64,000 bases of DNA from Dryomyza anilis (taxonomy: Eukaryota > Arthropoda > Insecta > Diptera > Dryomyzidae): NCBI GenBank assembly GCA_951804985.1, contig OX638133.1, forward strand, positions 24,396,963 through 24,460,962. Direction: 5' to 3'. The notes under the pieces are model-generated. The model was not told the origin of the DNA. It did not search any database and worked only from the letters and a program-made list of their open reading frames with translations. The translations under genes and the position numbers were made by a program. Positions 22,150 through 33,639 of this stretch are shown here, one piece after another (the stretch's first letter is position 1; each line of letters begins with the position of its first letter).

Positions 22150-23100
22150 CTACTCGAACAAATTTAGAATTAAAGTTTAATTTGCAATACAAACATATTG
22201 GATTTTTTAAAGAATATAAATACTTAAAATAACTATTAAAAATTCGTAAAAACTATTAACAGAATTAAACTATCTTTAGAAAAAAAATACTTTGTTGTGC
22301 CGATCGTACCATTAAGTTTAATACACATAAGTACCAAGTGACCAATTATGTCTATTTTTATCTGCTCTGTTGAAAGACGTACACCTTGAAAAATACAAAA
22401 AATAAATTCAATCTAGACACTCGCGATTTCGTTGTTTTCATCAATTTGAGCAATCAACATGGGTAAAAATTCGCGTCTTTTGGTCGATGTGGGCGAAATT
22501 CCGTTGGTTTTTTTCATTATATTTTTTTTTGGCATACAATGCTATTTGTTTGTTTTGTTTTATATTTTATTATATTTGTTCTAATTTTAGAATTGAAAAT
22601 TAATTAAAACATTCAGCAACAAACTTAATGAGTTGTGAAAATTTAGCGCAATTTAATTGAAGAATTTTCTGGGATTCTCCTAGAAACTGTATATTTTTTT
22701 AGCATTAGTCAAAAGCATTTTTTAATTGGGCTATTTTTTTTTCGATTATAAAATTGTTGAGTTGTTTTATAAATAAATATACATTGTGCAATAGAATATT
22801 TTGCAAACCGTTTTTCGGTGCATTTTGTATAATGTTTAGGAGCTAATAAAGAATTTGATAGAATTAAACATATGCTGGAGAATAAATATGTTTAGCAGCA
22901 AATATAATATGATTGTAAAATAATGTATGTCTATGAATTTTCTATAATTAAAAATTATATAGTGAGTACAAATTTTGACTTATTCTTATAAAATACAATT
23001 ATTACAATCATAATATATATACATAGAACATTTTAAAAATTATTATAATATTGTATTAAAAAAGAATTCATAATATTAATGCATATGCTCAGAAAACAGT
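22150..23100. other. AT-rich sequence without recognised features
   Basis: This is strongly AT-rich with scattered T-runs. No ORF of note and no repeat relationship was seen. Confidence 0.5.
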
Positions 23101-23104
23101 TTCT

Positions 23105-23480
23105 TTATATTAAGAAAATTGAACTTGAAATAACGCAAAGGTGGAAGTTTCCATGTGATGAATGATGAGCAAACAAGAAAAAGACATGGTTTTAGCTTTT
23201 CTTCTCGCAGGGTTGTTCTTGTTCTTGCATCGGCAAGTCGATCTTGTTCTTAATGCATAGTCGATCTTGTTCTTAATGCATAGAAAATAGTTTCTTTATG
23301 ATAGTTTAATTGGAAATAATGTAAAGGAGAAACATTTCATATCGTCGCCTATAGTAATGAGCACAAATACCAGAACAAGAACAACGCATGATAGTCTTGT
23401 TTTTTCATCGGCAAGTCGATCTTGTTCTTTAAGGGTCTGTGTTGTTCCTGCTGTAAGTCTGTAAGCTGTAGGTCTTGCAT
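23105..23480 (-). repeat. Duplicated ~185-bp unit of the GCAAGAACA family
   Basis: Two units start near 23100 and 23285 (AGTTTCTTTAT...TTGAA/TTGGAAATAA(C/T)G(C/T)AAAGG). Both contain CATCGGCAAGTCGATCTTG followed by TTCTT. The minus strand reads AAGAACAAGATCGACTTGCC, linking it to the arrays at 5.66-6.2 kb and 18.3-18.6 kb. Confidence 0.75.
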
Positions 23481-23670
23481 TTCTTGAACATTTTAGAAGC
23501 AACATTTTGTTATAAGAAACGTTTTTAGCCACTTATGCAAACTTGGTATTTAGAGTACAATCAGAAAACAATAATGGGCCATTTTTTTTTTTTTTTTTTT
23601 TTACAAATTAACCAACGCTCAGGGGATGCCCCCTGTTCGTGCAATGCACAGTGTTGATCGCAAGGAAGGA

Positions 23671-24582
23671 TTATAGGTTCAAAGGAGGAGGAAAGATGGA
23701 GTAGTGTCGGTGGATGTTTGCTTTAAATTTCCCAATATTAAAAATGTCGGGAAAAACAGACGCAGGGAGATTGTTCCACAAACGAATCGTGCGACTGAAG
23801 AACGAATTCTCTCTGTAATGCGTGGTTCTGTTGGGAACCGTGTGGACTACGAAGGGGTGGGCTTGGTTCGATGCCCTAGTAGTACGAGGGAACACACGAC
23901 CTGGTGGAATCAGGCCATGTATTTCCCTCGAACACTTACCATTGTAATACCTATAAAACAAGCTTACACACCCTACGGTCCTTCGGTGCTCAAGAGAACC
24001 AATAGAGGATGAAATATTTTCATCCCCTATTAAATATATTGCACGTTGTTGGATTCGAGCCAGGAACTCCAAAGAAGATTTTGAAGCCCCTGCCCATATG
24101 TGCGAATTGTATTCCATCTTAGGCCGAATATAGGTGGTGTAGACAGTGCGCAAGTCAGCAGGAGTGAAGTATGTCTTACACCGTTTCAGAAAACCGAGGC
24201 ACTTGGCCGCTTCTTTCGACACATCAAATATGTGATCATTCCAACGGAGGTCACATTGAATTGATATACCCAGAACGTCAAGAGCAGCTGACTGCGCAAT
24301 ATCCACAGAGTCCATATTGAGGGGAGGGAGGAGTGAATCCATTCTTTAGTGAGATAACAGACAACATTGGGTCTTGCTAGCATTAAAATCAACTCTATTT
24401 GCAAGACCCCACTTGTTAAGGTCATTATTGAGTGTGCGCCTTTTACTCTCAATCTCCAAAGAGTTTGGGCGCTTCTTGAATGAAAATGAATGACAAATGT
24501 TGCTGTCATCTACAAAGGATAAGTTTTGATACCAGGGCTTCATGCCACACTCGATCAAAAGCCTTGGAAATATCAAGAGCAA
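23671..24582 (-). pseudogene. Jockey-like RT, motif C and C-terminal part
   Basis: The segment starts, in a frame shifted relative to motif A, with LSFVDDSNICHSF at about 24480-24520. The catalytic pair DD of motif C is retained as FVDD in place of the usual FADD or YADD. RTLNNDLNKWGLANRVDFNASK follows, and after a stop and frame change at about 24345 the reading is LGISIQCDLRWNDHIFD, LRTVYTTYIRPKMEYNSHIW and TIRLWNNLPASVF. Between motif A and motif C about 80-100 residues (including motif B, GxPQGS) are absent compared with the family. The final frame of 223 codons is open to 23671. Confidence 0.9.
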
Positions 24583-25801
24583 CCACCTTACTCTCTCCGA
24601 AAAGGTGAATACAATTATTCCACTTTTCGGAGAGGACCGCCATCAAGTCACCGGTGGATCTGGTCCTACGGAAACCATATTGCCGGTCACTAAGTAAGTC
24701 GTTTCGCTCCAGATAGTTCACAAGGTGGAAGTTTATTACGCTTTCCATTACCTTGGATAGCGCAGAGCATATTGCAATGGGTCGGTAATTAGAAGGGTTC
24801 GTAACCTCACCCTTTTTCGGAACTGGCTGGACATTGGCAACCTTCCAACAAGATGGAAAAACTCCTGTCGTGTAGGAGATGTTGAAAAGGTTACGCAATG
24901 GACAAGCCAGCGTTGACGCACACTTCTTCAACACATGGGCAGATATGCCATCTGGTCCGGAGGCTTTGTTAATATTGAGATTTGCTAAAACCTTTTTAAC
25001 TGCCCGAGTTCGAAAATGTATCTCCGGCATTGCAGAAGAAACAAATTCAACGACGGGCAGTGGTTGATTGCTAACTGGGAGCGTTGAATTATTTGCAAAT
25101 AGTTCTGCCAAGAGATTAGCTTTATCAACCGGGTCTGTGAAGGTCTGGCCATTCATAACAAGGGTTGGAGTAGACGATGTCGTCTGATTCTTCACCCTTT
25201 TAACAAATGACCAGAAATTTTTACTACCTCTATGGTAGAGAAGGACCTTTTTGCGCGCGTTTTGTTCGTGTAGAAACTTTTCACGCGCGATCACGGCATT
25301 ACAGCGATTCCTAGCCTGTATGCGAAGTCTTTCAGTATCAGCATTCTTATTAGAACGCCAATTCTGAAAGGCTTCCTCTTTCGACCTGACTGCAATCCTG
25401 CAAGTCTCATTAAACCAAGAGTGGTCCTTGGGTTTAATGCTAATCTTTTTAGAAGGTATGAAGGACCGCATACCCAATAAAATAATGTTTTGTACCATTA
25501 AGGCCGCGGCATTTATGTTTCTATCTGCGAAACACAATTTCCAATTAAAGTTGCGAAAAAAATCATTTAACGCACTCAAATTTGCTTTTTCGTAAAGCCA
25601 TACAGTCCTCTTCGGGGCTTTAATCGAAGAGGCGCGTAAACTAGAATACGAAAACGCAGCGGAAATAATACAGTGGTCGGAATTTCCAAGAGGTGCAAGG
25701 ACTTTTACATCATATTTTTCATGATGCGAAGTCAGAAAAACGTCTAAGACTTTTTGGCTCTGCCCACCGACGCGTGGGAGGTACGTCGGTTCCTTCAGAT
25801 T
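24506..25801 (-). pseudogene. Jockey-like endonuclease/RT, N-terminal part
   Basis: This frame covers the end of the endonuclease (catalytic SDH near 25665) and the first RT blocks. It carries NKASGPDGIS, then PVPKKGEVTNPSNYRPIA, then LLSDRQYGFRRTRSTGDLM, then motif A, VALDISKAFDRVWHEAL, with the catalytic Asp. The frame stays open upstream of codon TTG at 25579, so that codon is not a real start. After motif A the frame runs into a stop at 24506-24508, because a deletion joined motif A directly to the segment holding motif C in another frame. The enzyme normally copies element RNA at a nicked chromosomal target. This copy cannot. Confidence 0.9.
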
Positions 25802-25949
25802 TTACACTTTCGAGAGATTTTACACTTTCGATTTCAATGAAATTTGTGCAACTGATAAAGAGTATCGAGATATGTATTGATCAGTGATTCAAAGTGGCAA
25901 AATGACATTTGTGTGGTTGTCATATTTAAATATCTCCTGTACAGGATTT

Positions 25950-26489
25950 AAATATCTCCTGATGAATTCCGTTCTTCAAACAATGATTCATTTATTTGAA
26001 GAAGCATTCATAATATTAATGACGAACGACATCAATTTTTTAAATGTGACCTTAAATATGATGAACGCTTGGTAACTGACGAAAAGTGTTCTTCAATATG
26101 ATGAACTTGAATATGAAGAATACGTTTCATCATATTAATGAACCAAAACATAAAATACAACAAATATGTAGTTCATATTGAAGAATGCTGTTCATTAAAC
26201 CAAATTTCAATAAAAATAGTTATTTTTCATTCATTTTTTACCGTACTTCTCAGTTTTAAAGTAGTTCTTGTATGTTATTTCTTATATAATGCTTTTTTCG
26301 AATTATTTTCTAAAAAGGATTTTTTTTATTGAAAAATTCGTAAACAAATATTATATTCATAAATATTATGAACAAATTCATGACGATTCAAATTCATTGT
26401 ATTCAATATGTCGTTCTTCACTATGTATTATAGAAATTCATAATATTTAAGAATAAATTAATTACTTTGATGAATTTTTTTTCTGTGTA
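25950..26489. mobile_element. CACAGAAAAAA MITE copy, left-truncated
   Basis: GATGAATTCCGTTCTTCAAAC at about 25961 and ATTCATAATATTAATGA near 26005 match the interior of the 19.77-kb copy. The shared interior word TTTTTTCGAATTATTTTCTA occurs at 26285 here and 20282 there. The right end reads GATGAATTTTTTTTCTGTGTA and stops at about 26489. The left end is lost. Confidence 0.75.
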
Positions 26490-28800
26490 GTATTGTCAAT
26501 TAAATATACTACATTTTCTCTTTTATTAAAAAAAATAACAGATTTTATGCTGAAAATAGTGGTCGTCTGGAGCATCGTGGACTGGTCGATTTGGTGTGGA
26601 ATTGCTCTAATATAAAAAAAATTGTTTCTTTTTGATCGAAATATTTTTTTTTTCGTAGAAAAATTTGTTTTGGCAAAATAGTTCGTAAAAACATTATTTG
26701 ATTCATTTAAAAATATTAAAAAAATTATGTGTATTTCGGGAAAAAATAGAATTACCAATTTTTGAATATCTTCGAAAATATATATTTTATAAATTCAGCA
26801 AATTAAAATGGCGCATGAAAATTATAAATATTTAAATACAAGAAAATGATATGAAGAATGAAAAACTTTCAAAATAATTTAAATATCAAATCATCCATAT
26901 GTTACTTTTTTTAATTATTAAAATTTTCCATATAATTTCTTTGAAACTCAATAATTATTTTCGCCTTAAAGTAGATTTACTTTGCACTTAAAAAGGAGAG
27001 ATATTTATAAAAACTATAAGCTCAAATATGCCATGTAACAAACATTAAAATATGACATAAATATAAATGAACTTAAAGCAAAACATATTTATACTTATGG
27101 GATTTTTGAATATAGGCTACAAGGCATATTTTTAAACTGATAGTTGCAGCAACAATTTCATTAACATTCAGTTTTCTTAGTGCATCTTTAATTGAGTTTT
27201 ATAAAATTTCAAAAAACACTTTCTCTAAAATATAAATATACTTGATTTATTAATTTGATTTACCTTTCAGTTTTTCGCGTGCACTTTCCAGCGTTGATTT
27301 TCGCGAATTCACTGTAGATTCTGAAAGAAAATAGTCACAAATTTTAATAAATAATATTTATAAATATAGCGTAATAAGCAAATCAAATCAAATTGTTATT
27401 ATAAGTAACAGCAACTAAATTCTTTAAATTATTTTTAAAAATCACCCATATTTCAAATTTAAAAATCACCCAAAACACCCACATTCCGACATTGACATTA
27501 GAAAAAACTACAACGATACAAATTTCGGCGAATGCTAAAATTTTAAATAAATATTAACTAATGCAAAATAACAAATCATTGCGAATGCAAAAAGTTTCAA
27601 AAACGTCTATATATATCTTGTAGTTGTAGAGAGCTAAAACTCAACAAATTAAGGTTTTTCCAAAATATATTTTTCAAGTTTATAGAATTATTTTGTAAAA
27701 AATATTTATTGCATTTCACACTATAAAATATCTTTTAAATGATTGCGAAATTCGCTTTCAACTGGCACTAAAATTATTATTATTGTTTGAAAATATTTAA
27801 AAATAACGCATTTTTTGCAAACAAACTTTATAAAATATTTCAAATCTATTTGGTTAGTTTTACCTCGACATCTAAGCATTATAAACGAAACGAAAAAAAA
27901 AATCCCCACAGTTGTTGAGTTGATATTTTGCAAAGCAGGCGAATTCCATTTAAATCGGTCGTCGTCAAACTCGATGAAATTCTTAAAAGAAAATCTAGTC
28001 TATTTTTAAATAAACGCGAAATAAACGAAATTAAAGAGTTCATCATGACAGACGGGTACGAGGCGAGTGAGTGTGTGCAAAATTTTTCATGGGTTTTCCG
28101 CTGAATCGTTGGCAAAAGATAGAATAAAATCAGAAATTTAAATAAATAAACAAGAAGCAAAAGTATTTTTGCATGCTTTAATTATTTTGTTTTTTTTTTG
28201 TATTTATTTATTTTATTTTAGCATTCAAATTGCGCCAAGAAAATAAATTAAATTCGAAATAAAATCTTTTCAAGCTGTTGGCATTTTTACGTCACTTTGC
28301 AATATTGAGGGAATTTTTTTTATATGAAATATTTCAAAATGTTTGTTTTCGATAATAAAAGAATTATATATATTATAAAAAAAAACAAATAAATACATTA
28401 AATTATTATAATAAATTAACTCATATAATATAAGACTAAAAATAAATCCTATGAGTTTTCTCTGAAATGCCGTCATTATTTCTGCGAAATTCTGCATAAT
28501 TAAAACACGTATTTTATTCAATTCAAAAGCTATACAAAATTGAGATGCTTGATCAGTAATAAAGGTCAGGTCTGTTTATTTACATAGTCTTGCGAGCTAC
28601 TGTGTTCTGATAAATATTAATAATAAATACTAAGAATTTAAAACAAGTTTTTACAATTTATTGGCGTATAACGTTGTTCCTAAATAAATTAAATATTTAT
28701 TTAATTATTTTTTTATAGTTTTATTTGTAATATATATTTTAAGAATTAACAGCATTGTTTAATTGAGAATATAGCTACTTTTTAAATTTTTTTAATAAAA
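26490..28800. other. Long AT-rich stretch without recognised features
   Basis: Mostly A/T with short homopolymer runs. Small ORFs on both strands are composed of K, N, F, I and Y codons, as chance predicts in such DNA. A slightly GC-richer spot at 28040-28075 is not identifiable. Confidence 0.5.
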
Positions 28801-28829
28801 GTACACTCAGAAAATACTATTTTAAAAAA

Positions 28830-29000
28830 ACCGGGGAAATAGTGCAAAAAAAATTGTGGCCGAATCACGCCCATTTTTGGCAGACATAATTTTAGATGAA
28901 TTCTAACAATACGTTTTAAATTTTATAACTATATCTTGAATACTTTTCGAGTTATAGGTTCCTAAAGAGTTATATAAAAGTGATTTGTATTTTTTCAATG
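28830..29000 (-). repeat. TATACCCT-family fragment, minus strand
   Basis: The minus strand matches 34800-34975: CACTTTTATATAACTCTTT, GAAAAGTATTCAAG, AATTTAAAACGTATTGTTAG, CCAAAAATGGGCGTGAT and ATTTCCC(G/C)GG(G/T)TTT. Only this middle part of the family is present. Confidence 0.75.
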
Positions 29001-29099
29001 TTTTTCATGTTCAATATTTTTTATAACTTCAAATTTTAAACCAAATTTTATCTCCGTTTACACATTTATGTTTTATAATTCTAATAAGATTTATGATAT

Positions 29100-29336
29100 T
29101 TAAATATATATGATTTGATGAACAAAATTCATCAATATGATGTACACTTGTTCATTAATATGAAGAAATGGAGTCTTGGCATGATTAGAAATTAAATATT
29201 ATAAGAATTATAAATACATAAATGTGTAAATAGAGACAAATTTTAGATTGAAATTTAATGATTTCAAATTGAAAATACGTTTTTAATTCAATGAATAATT
29301 TCATCAATATATTGTTTGTGTAGAATTTTTTTTGTG
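29100..29336. mobile_element. CACAGAAAAAA MITE fragment
   Basis: ATTCATCAATATGATGTACA near 29127, a second TTCATCAATAT near 29301 and a right end TTTTTTTTGTGTGTA at about 29336 fit the family. The interior is decayed. Confidence 0.55.
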
Positions 29337-29499
29337 TGTATGAGAGGTGGTCGTGACCATTGACCGATGTGTCTCATTTCCAAAGACCGAACTGATTTTT
29401 TGCTGAAATATATTAAAACAAAATTTCATGACATTCGGACCAGTTTTTCTCAAGTTTTCGTGTATACGGGGATTGCAAGACAGAAAGATCTGATATATG

Positions 29500-30180
29500 G
29501 TATCACAGTGTATTTACTTCGACCAAAAAAAGTAAATTTTGAGATTTTATCTTTTCGATTTCAATGCAATTTAGGCAGCTGATAAAGCTTATTGAGATAT
29601 GCATTGACCATTTTTTTTTATTTTTTCGACCTCTACTTCCAGAGTTACAGTGCTTCAAAGTTACAAAAAATGGGCCAAAAATCACTTTTGTATGGTTGTT
29701 CATATTTCAATATCTCTTAAAGTAGATAAGCTAGAAACTCCATTGATGGCTCGTTTTAAAGCAAATAAAATAAGCTTTTAGAGAAATTAAGTTGTTATTT
29801 CTAAACTTGAACATGTGACCCGTCGTCTTTATAATAGCACTTCAAAATTGACGTCCTTAAAAAGGACCCTTTTTAAAATTCTGAAAAAAATCACAAATTT
29901 TGGTTGATTTAATACAAATGTTCGTGCCAAATTTAAAGATGGTATTTTGATTGCATCATATTTTAAAAAATAATGTTCTAATTTTTTTTTTATTTTTGGC
30001 ATTGAAAAAAAACATTTTTTTTTTCGAAAGTAAAAGTTGCAAAAATTTATGAATGTATTTCAAACTCTGATTTCTAAAATGGTACCAGTTTTATCATATT
30101 GACTCTAGTTTTTGAGATATTGATTTTGGGGTATATTTTTTACATTTTTAAAAATTGGTATATGTATAAATAGATAAATA
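29500..30180. other. AT-rich DNA with a segment shared with 25800-25880
   Basis: TTTCGATTTCAATG(C/A)AATTT, CTGATAAAG and GAGATATG(C/T)ATTGA(C/T)CA at 29548-29610 also occur in order at about 25826-25885, next to the 5' end of the Jockey-like element. The rest holds T- and A-runs without an identifiable feature. Confidence 0.5.
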
Positions 30181-30372
30181 GAATATTTTGGGAAGTGTAT
30201 AGCAGGTTGTAAATTTGTGTGGAATTTTTATGGCAGATTCACGCAATATTTGGGGAACTCGCAGAAAACAGACAGCTTTTGATACAAACTCCACCTTTGT
30301 CGGTTTGAAATACATATGTCGAGAAAATGTTTCTGAACTGCCTCGACCCTGCAAAAAATTATGTCTGGTGTG
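30180..30372 (-). repeat. GTGTATAGCAGG-family repeat unit
   Basis: GGGAAGTGTATAGCAGGTTG, GTGGAATTTTTATGGCAGATT, CAGAAAACAGACAGCTT, GATACAAACTCCACCTTTG and TTTCTGAACTGCCTCGACCC recur in the cluster at 45365-46255 and, inverted, at 52284-52530. Its right boundary coincides with the start of a MITE fragment at 30373. Confidence 0.75.
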
Positions 30373-30443
30373 GTTCTTTAATACAATGAATCATGGTTTG
30401 AAGAAGGGAATTCAACAATATAATGTACATTTTTTTGTTCTGT
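30373..30443 (-). mobile_element. CACAGAAAAAA MITE terminal fragment
   Basis: On the minus strand this matches the first ~70 bp of the 19.77-kb MITE: CACAGAA(C)AAAAAATGTACAT, GAATTC and TTCAAACCATGATTCATTG. The TTCTGTG-TA end on plus lies at about 30445. Confidence 0.65.
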
Positions 30444-30590
30444 GTAGATGAGTTAGTTATCAAACGTCATTTAAAAATCTAGCATCACATTAACGTACAT
30501 TTTTAAGTCATTCATAAATGGTATGAATCTATATTATTGATGAATTGTATTAATCGTGTTATGAATTGTTCAGAAATACAATGAATCATG

Positions 30591-31020
30591 CACAGAAAAA
30601 ATATTCAATATGATGATTTTTTCATCTGTGTTATGAATTTGTTCACCATCAACCAGATTCATCATATCGTAATTGTAGAACGAAAAGTCACCAAATACAT
30701 TTTGAAAATGCCAAATTTTCATTTACAAAAATCTTTATATATCTGTCAATTTTTAGTCGATGATCTCAATTTTTTTTACCACATGGTAAGAAAATGTAAA
30801 ATCTATCAATTGATATTTCAACTTTAAAAATACACCAATTACTTTTTATAATATTAATCAACAAACTCGATATTTAAGTTTTTCATAAAATGTATTTAGT
30901 GACTTTTCGTTCTAGATTTTGAATGAATTTAATGTTTTTCATATTTAATATAATCACATTTATGAATTTATAATTCTAATAAGGTTTATGTTATTTAATT
31001 GTTTGATACTGCTTGCTTGG
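30591..31020. mobile_element. CACAGAAAAAA MITE, partial
   Basis: The left end GCACAGAAAAAATATTCAAT starts at about 30590, followed by ATATGATGATTTTTTCATC and AGATTCATCATATCG. The right boundary is not clear. The block GAACGAAAAGTCACCAAATACATTTT near 30678 has an inverted partner at about 30890-30915 (AAAATGTATTTAGTGACTTTTCGTTC), so the interior is itself a ~240-bp palindrome. Confidence 0.65.
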
Positions 31021-31369
31021 TTATGAAAAATCGAAAAAATGTTTCCTTTATTTAAAAAAAACTATTACATTTTTTATTATACAAAAAATAGTATGACTTG
31101 TTAAATTCGAAATTTTTTATTTTTATTTTTATATTGAAGTCAAAGAAAATTGCGAATATTACATAAAAATTAATATAATAAATTTATTGAAAAAAAATAT
31201 ATTTTTTTCGAATAAAAAACAAAATCTCACAAAAAATCATTTCGTAATTTCGAAAAAAAAAATTGTTTCGAAAAATTTATTTTTTTCATTAATATAATTT
31301 TTTATTTATATTTGTGAGAACTTTAAATATGGCAACAAATTAATGAACAAAATAATTTTTTTTGATATT

Positions 31370-31765
31370 AATTGGGTTGGATGAATATCATTCTTTAATA
31401 TAATGTACATCTATTTAGTACTTTTTCAGGTATTCATCAAATTCATAACATTCATCAATATTATGAATTGTTCTTCAATACAATGAATCATGGTTTGAAG
31501 AACGAAATTCATCAATATGAAGAACAAATCAAAACAAATCAATAAGAAGCAACATATTAACGAAAAAAATAATAATTTTGATTTTAATTTGGTTGGATGA
31601 ATAACATTCTTTAATATGATGTAAATTATCAGACATTCATCAAATTCATCAATATTATGAATTGTTCATCAATACAAATGAATCATGGTTTAGAGAACGA
31701 AATTCATCAATATGAAGAACAAATCAATATGAAGCAACAAATTAACGAAAAAACTAATGAAACAT
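31370..31765 (+). repeat. Tandem duplication of MITE-related ~195-bp unit
   Basis: Two units, about 31370-31560 and 31565-31765, share TTGG(G)TTGGATGAATA(T/A)CATTCTTTAATAT, ATTCATCAATATTATGAATTG, AATGAATCATGGTTT and GAACGAAATTCATCAATATG, and end in AAATTAACGAAAAAA-like DNA. The words are those of the CACAGAAAAAA MITE interior. Confidence 0.75.
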
Positions 31766-32039
31766 GTTATGAGGACCGTAAGTCTTCACTCTTAGTGTGT
31801 CTTGTAATTATTAATGTAAAATGTTCATTAATTTGATGAATCCAAGTTTTCGTATAAACATTGACAATTGAAAAAACAACTTCTAAGTGCTTCATCGAAT
31901 TTATATTAAATTTATTTTTTCTAATAATTTCAAATTTCTAATAATTACAAAATTCATATATTGCAATACTTAAAAATTGTGTCCTAACATCTTTTAAATG
32001 GTGACTAAGGGGGGAAAACTTAATCCAATATTTCAGAGT

Positions 32040-33065
32040 TGAAATGCGCGAAAAATGTGCCAATGATGCCGCCGCACAAAACATGTTTGCGTGCAAATCC
32101 TGTTGTTGCTACAGTTGGTGGACAGCAATTTTTTATGCGAAATCTCTGTAGGTGCAGTCGTTATTGCTGTTGCTGCCGCCTGCTGTTGTCGCCGCCGTCG
32201 CGTCATTTCCGATACGCATGCGGCAACCAGTTTTAGTTTGAGCCACGATCACAATGAAAACAGCCAGCAGCATAACTTGCAACATACAAATGTTGCTGCA
32301 CATGTGCAACAATGGCGAGGGATGCCAGCAACCAGCAACATTTGTACGTTGAACTGGTTTGCAGCAAAAAACCGGTTCTGCACATGTGTGCAAACCAAAA
32401 AAATAGAAAAAAACAAAAACATTTTGCATTTATTTGTGTCTGTCTAAAAGAGGCGGCGGCGGCGCGGAGTTTTCACTGGATGTCCGCTGTCACATACGCC
32501 ACACCGCGCGCGCGCGTGCGCAGCTGCAATGCTGCATGATGTTGCTGGATGACGCCAATGTGAATGAAGGGGTATAAATTGCGAACGAAGATTGCGCATC
32601 ATCGTCATCGGCAGTCGCAGCAGACAGTTGCTATTGCTGTTATTGGCGGTGTCTTGTTGCAGTCGCAGCAGCAGCGGCGGCAACAACAGCAAGTGGCAGC
32701 TGCTGTAGGCACCGCACCGCGCACGCAGCAGGTGGTGTTGGGCAGCTTTCAATGATCGCGCATCCGCAGCGCGTCGCAAACGAGATGCGGGCCATGTTTT
32801 GGTTTTTGCCAAGTTAAAAGCATGAATGATGTGTTGCATTGCTGACTTCTTTATGTTTTATTTTTTTGTATGTTGCTGCTTGTCTGTTGCATGTTGTTGT
32901 ACCTGCATTTGTTGCCCTTAAATGGGCCGAGTTGGAGTTGGTGGATGGGAGGGGGTTCAACATTGATCGTTTCTTTTAGTTGTAGCCTTTTTAAAGGTAT
33001 TTTAAACATGTTTGCGCTGCGACGTGTTTCTTTTTTTTTTGCCGCGGAAGAAGTTACTTTTTAGT
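32040..33065. other. GC-rich CAG/CTG-rich island
   Basis: Composition changes sharply to CpG- and CAG-rich: GCTGCTGTTG-like runs near 32160-32205, (CG)n-like GCGCGCGCGTGCGCAGC near 32507, and GCAGCAGCAGCGGCGGCAAC near 32664. ORFs on both strands (for example 32091-32447 plus, 32444-32839 minus, and 32564-32755 plus with Gln runs) are mutually overlapping and low-complexity. The island could be the promoter and 5'-untranslated region of a host gene. No exon could be proved. Confidence 0.4.
32571..32580 (+). promoter_or_regulatory. TATA box candidate
   Basis: GGTATAAATT matches the metazoan TATA consensus and lies in the only strongly GC-rich region nearby. About 30 bp downstream is CATCATCGTCATCGGCAGTC, without a clear initiator. 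An ORF begins with ATG at 32564, just upstream of the box, so it would not be the product of this promoter. Confidence 0.35.
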
Positions 33066-33639
33066 CTGATTGTAGCAGCTGCTGTTGTGATTCAGCAGGA
33101 AGCAATAATTTCAGACAAACAGACAACTTAAGTTAACTTCTTGCGATGCGAATTTATTATTGAGCGCTGCTTTTGTTAGCCATGAAAAATCTTTGGCATA
33201 GCCTTAATGCCGAACGATGAAGTTCATGTCATTGAGGAATTAATACTTGTAGAATAGGGATAAAAATAATATATATTTTTTGGCCAATCCAAAATATTTC
33301 AACGTCGTTGTAGAAAATCGACAAAAAACTAAAAAAATTAATAACGTCCAAGAATAAATGAAAACCAAATGATATTGGTCTGAAACTAGATATCAAATGG
33401 AGAAAAACTGCATTTACAGTTCTTCTTTGTGAGATCCTGTTTTCGTTATAAAAGATTTCAAAATTTCAGTGGATTCGAATTATTGAAAAATGTATTAATA
33501 TACTAACCCACCAGGAAATGTTATTATTGAAGACAAGACATCAATTTTTATTCGGGTATATTCGAAAATTTCTCATTGTTGAATATGTCTACAACTATTT
33601 AATAATGGATATTGCATTAAAGATGTCATACATCATATC
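33066..33639. other. AT-rich DNA without recognised features
   Basis: I see no repeat relationship or ORF here. Confidence 0.4.

Larger units (their letters stand above)
23582..25801 (-). mobile_element. Jockey-like non-LTR retrotransposon, 5'-truncated, with poly(A)
   Basis: The minus strand holds, in order, the end of an AP-endonuclease domain, a reverse transcriptase with a central deletion, a C-terminal region, a ~70-bp 3' UTR and a run of 21 A (23582-23602 as T on plus). At the 5' end the reading frame is open from about 25801 (LKEPTYLPRVGGQ) and reaches LGNSDHCIIS, the conserved SDH of the endonuclease. ORF1 and most of the endonuclease are missing, as expected for an incomplete target-primed insertion. 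No convincing target-site duplication was seen. The length of 2.2 kb compares with about 5 kb for complete Jockey-type elements. Confidence 0.9.

Noticed and set aside
25791..25840. Target-site duplication of the Jockey-like element (GATTTTACACTTTCGA occurs twice here).
   Set aside because: Both copies lie on the same, 5' side of the element and none is next to the poly(A) end at 23582, so they are a local direct repeat.
32444..32839. A 131-codon minus-strand ORF in the GC-rich island.
   Set aside because: High GC content lowers stop frequency. The residue pattern is low-complexity His/Leu/Ala/Arg without a domain, and overlapping plus ORFs are equally long.
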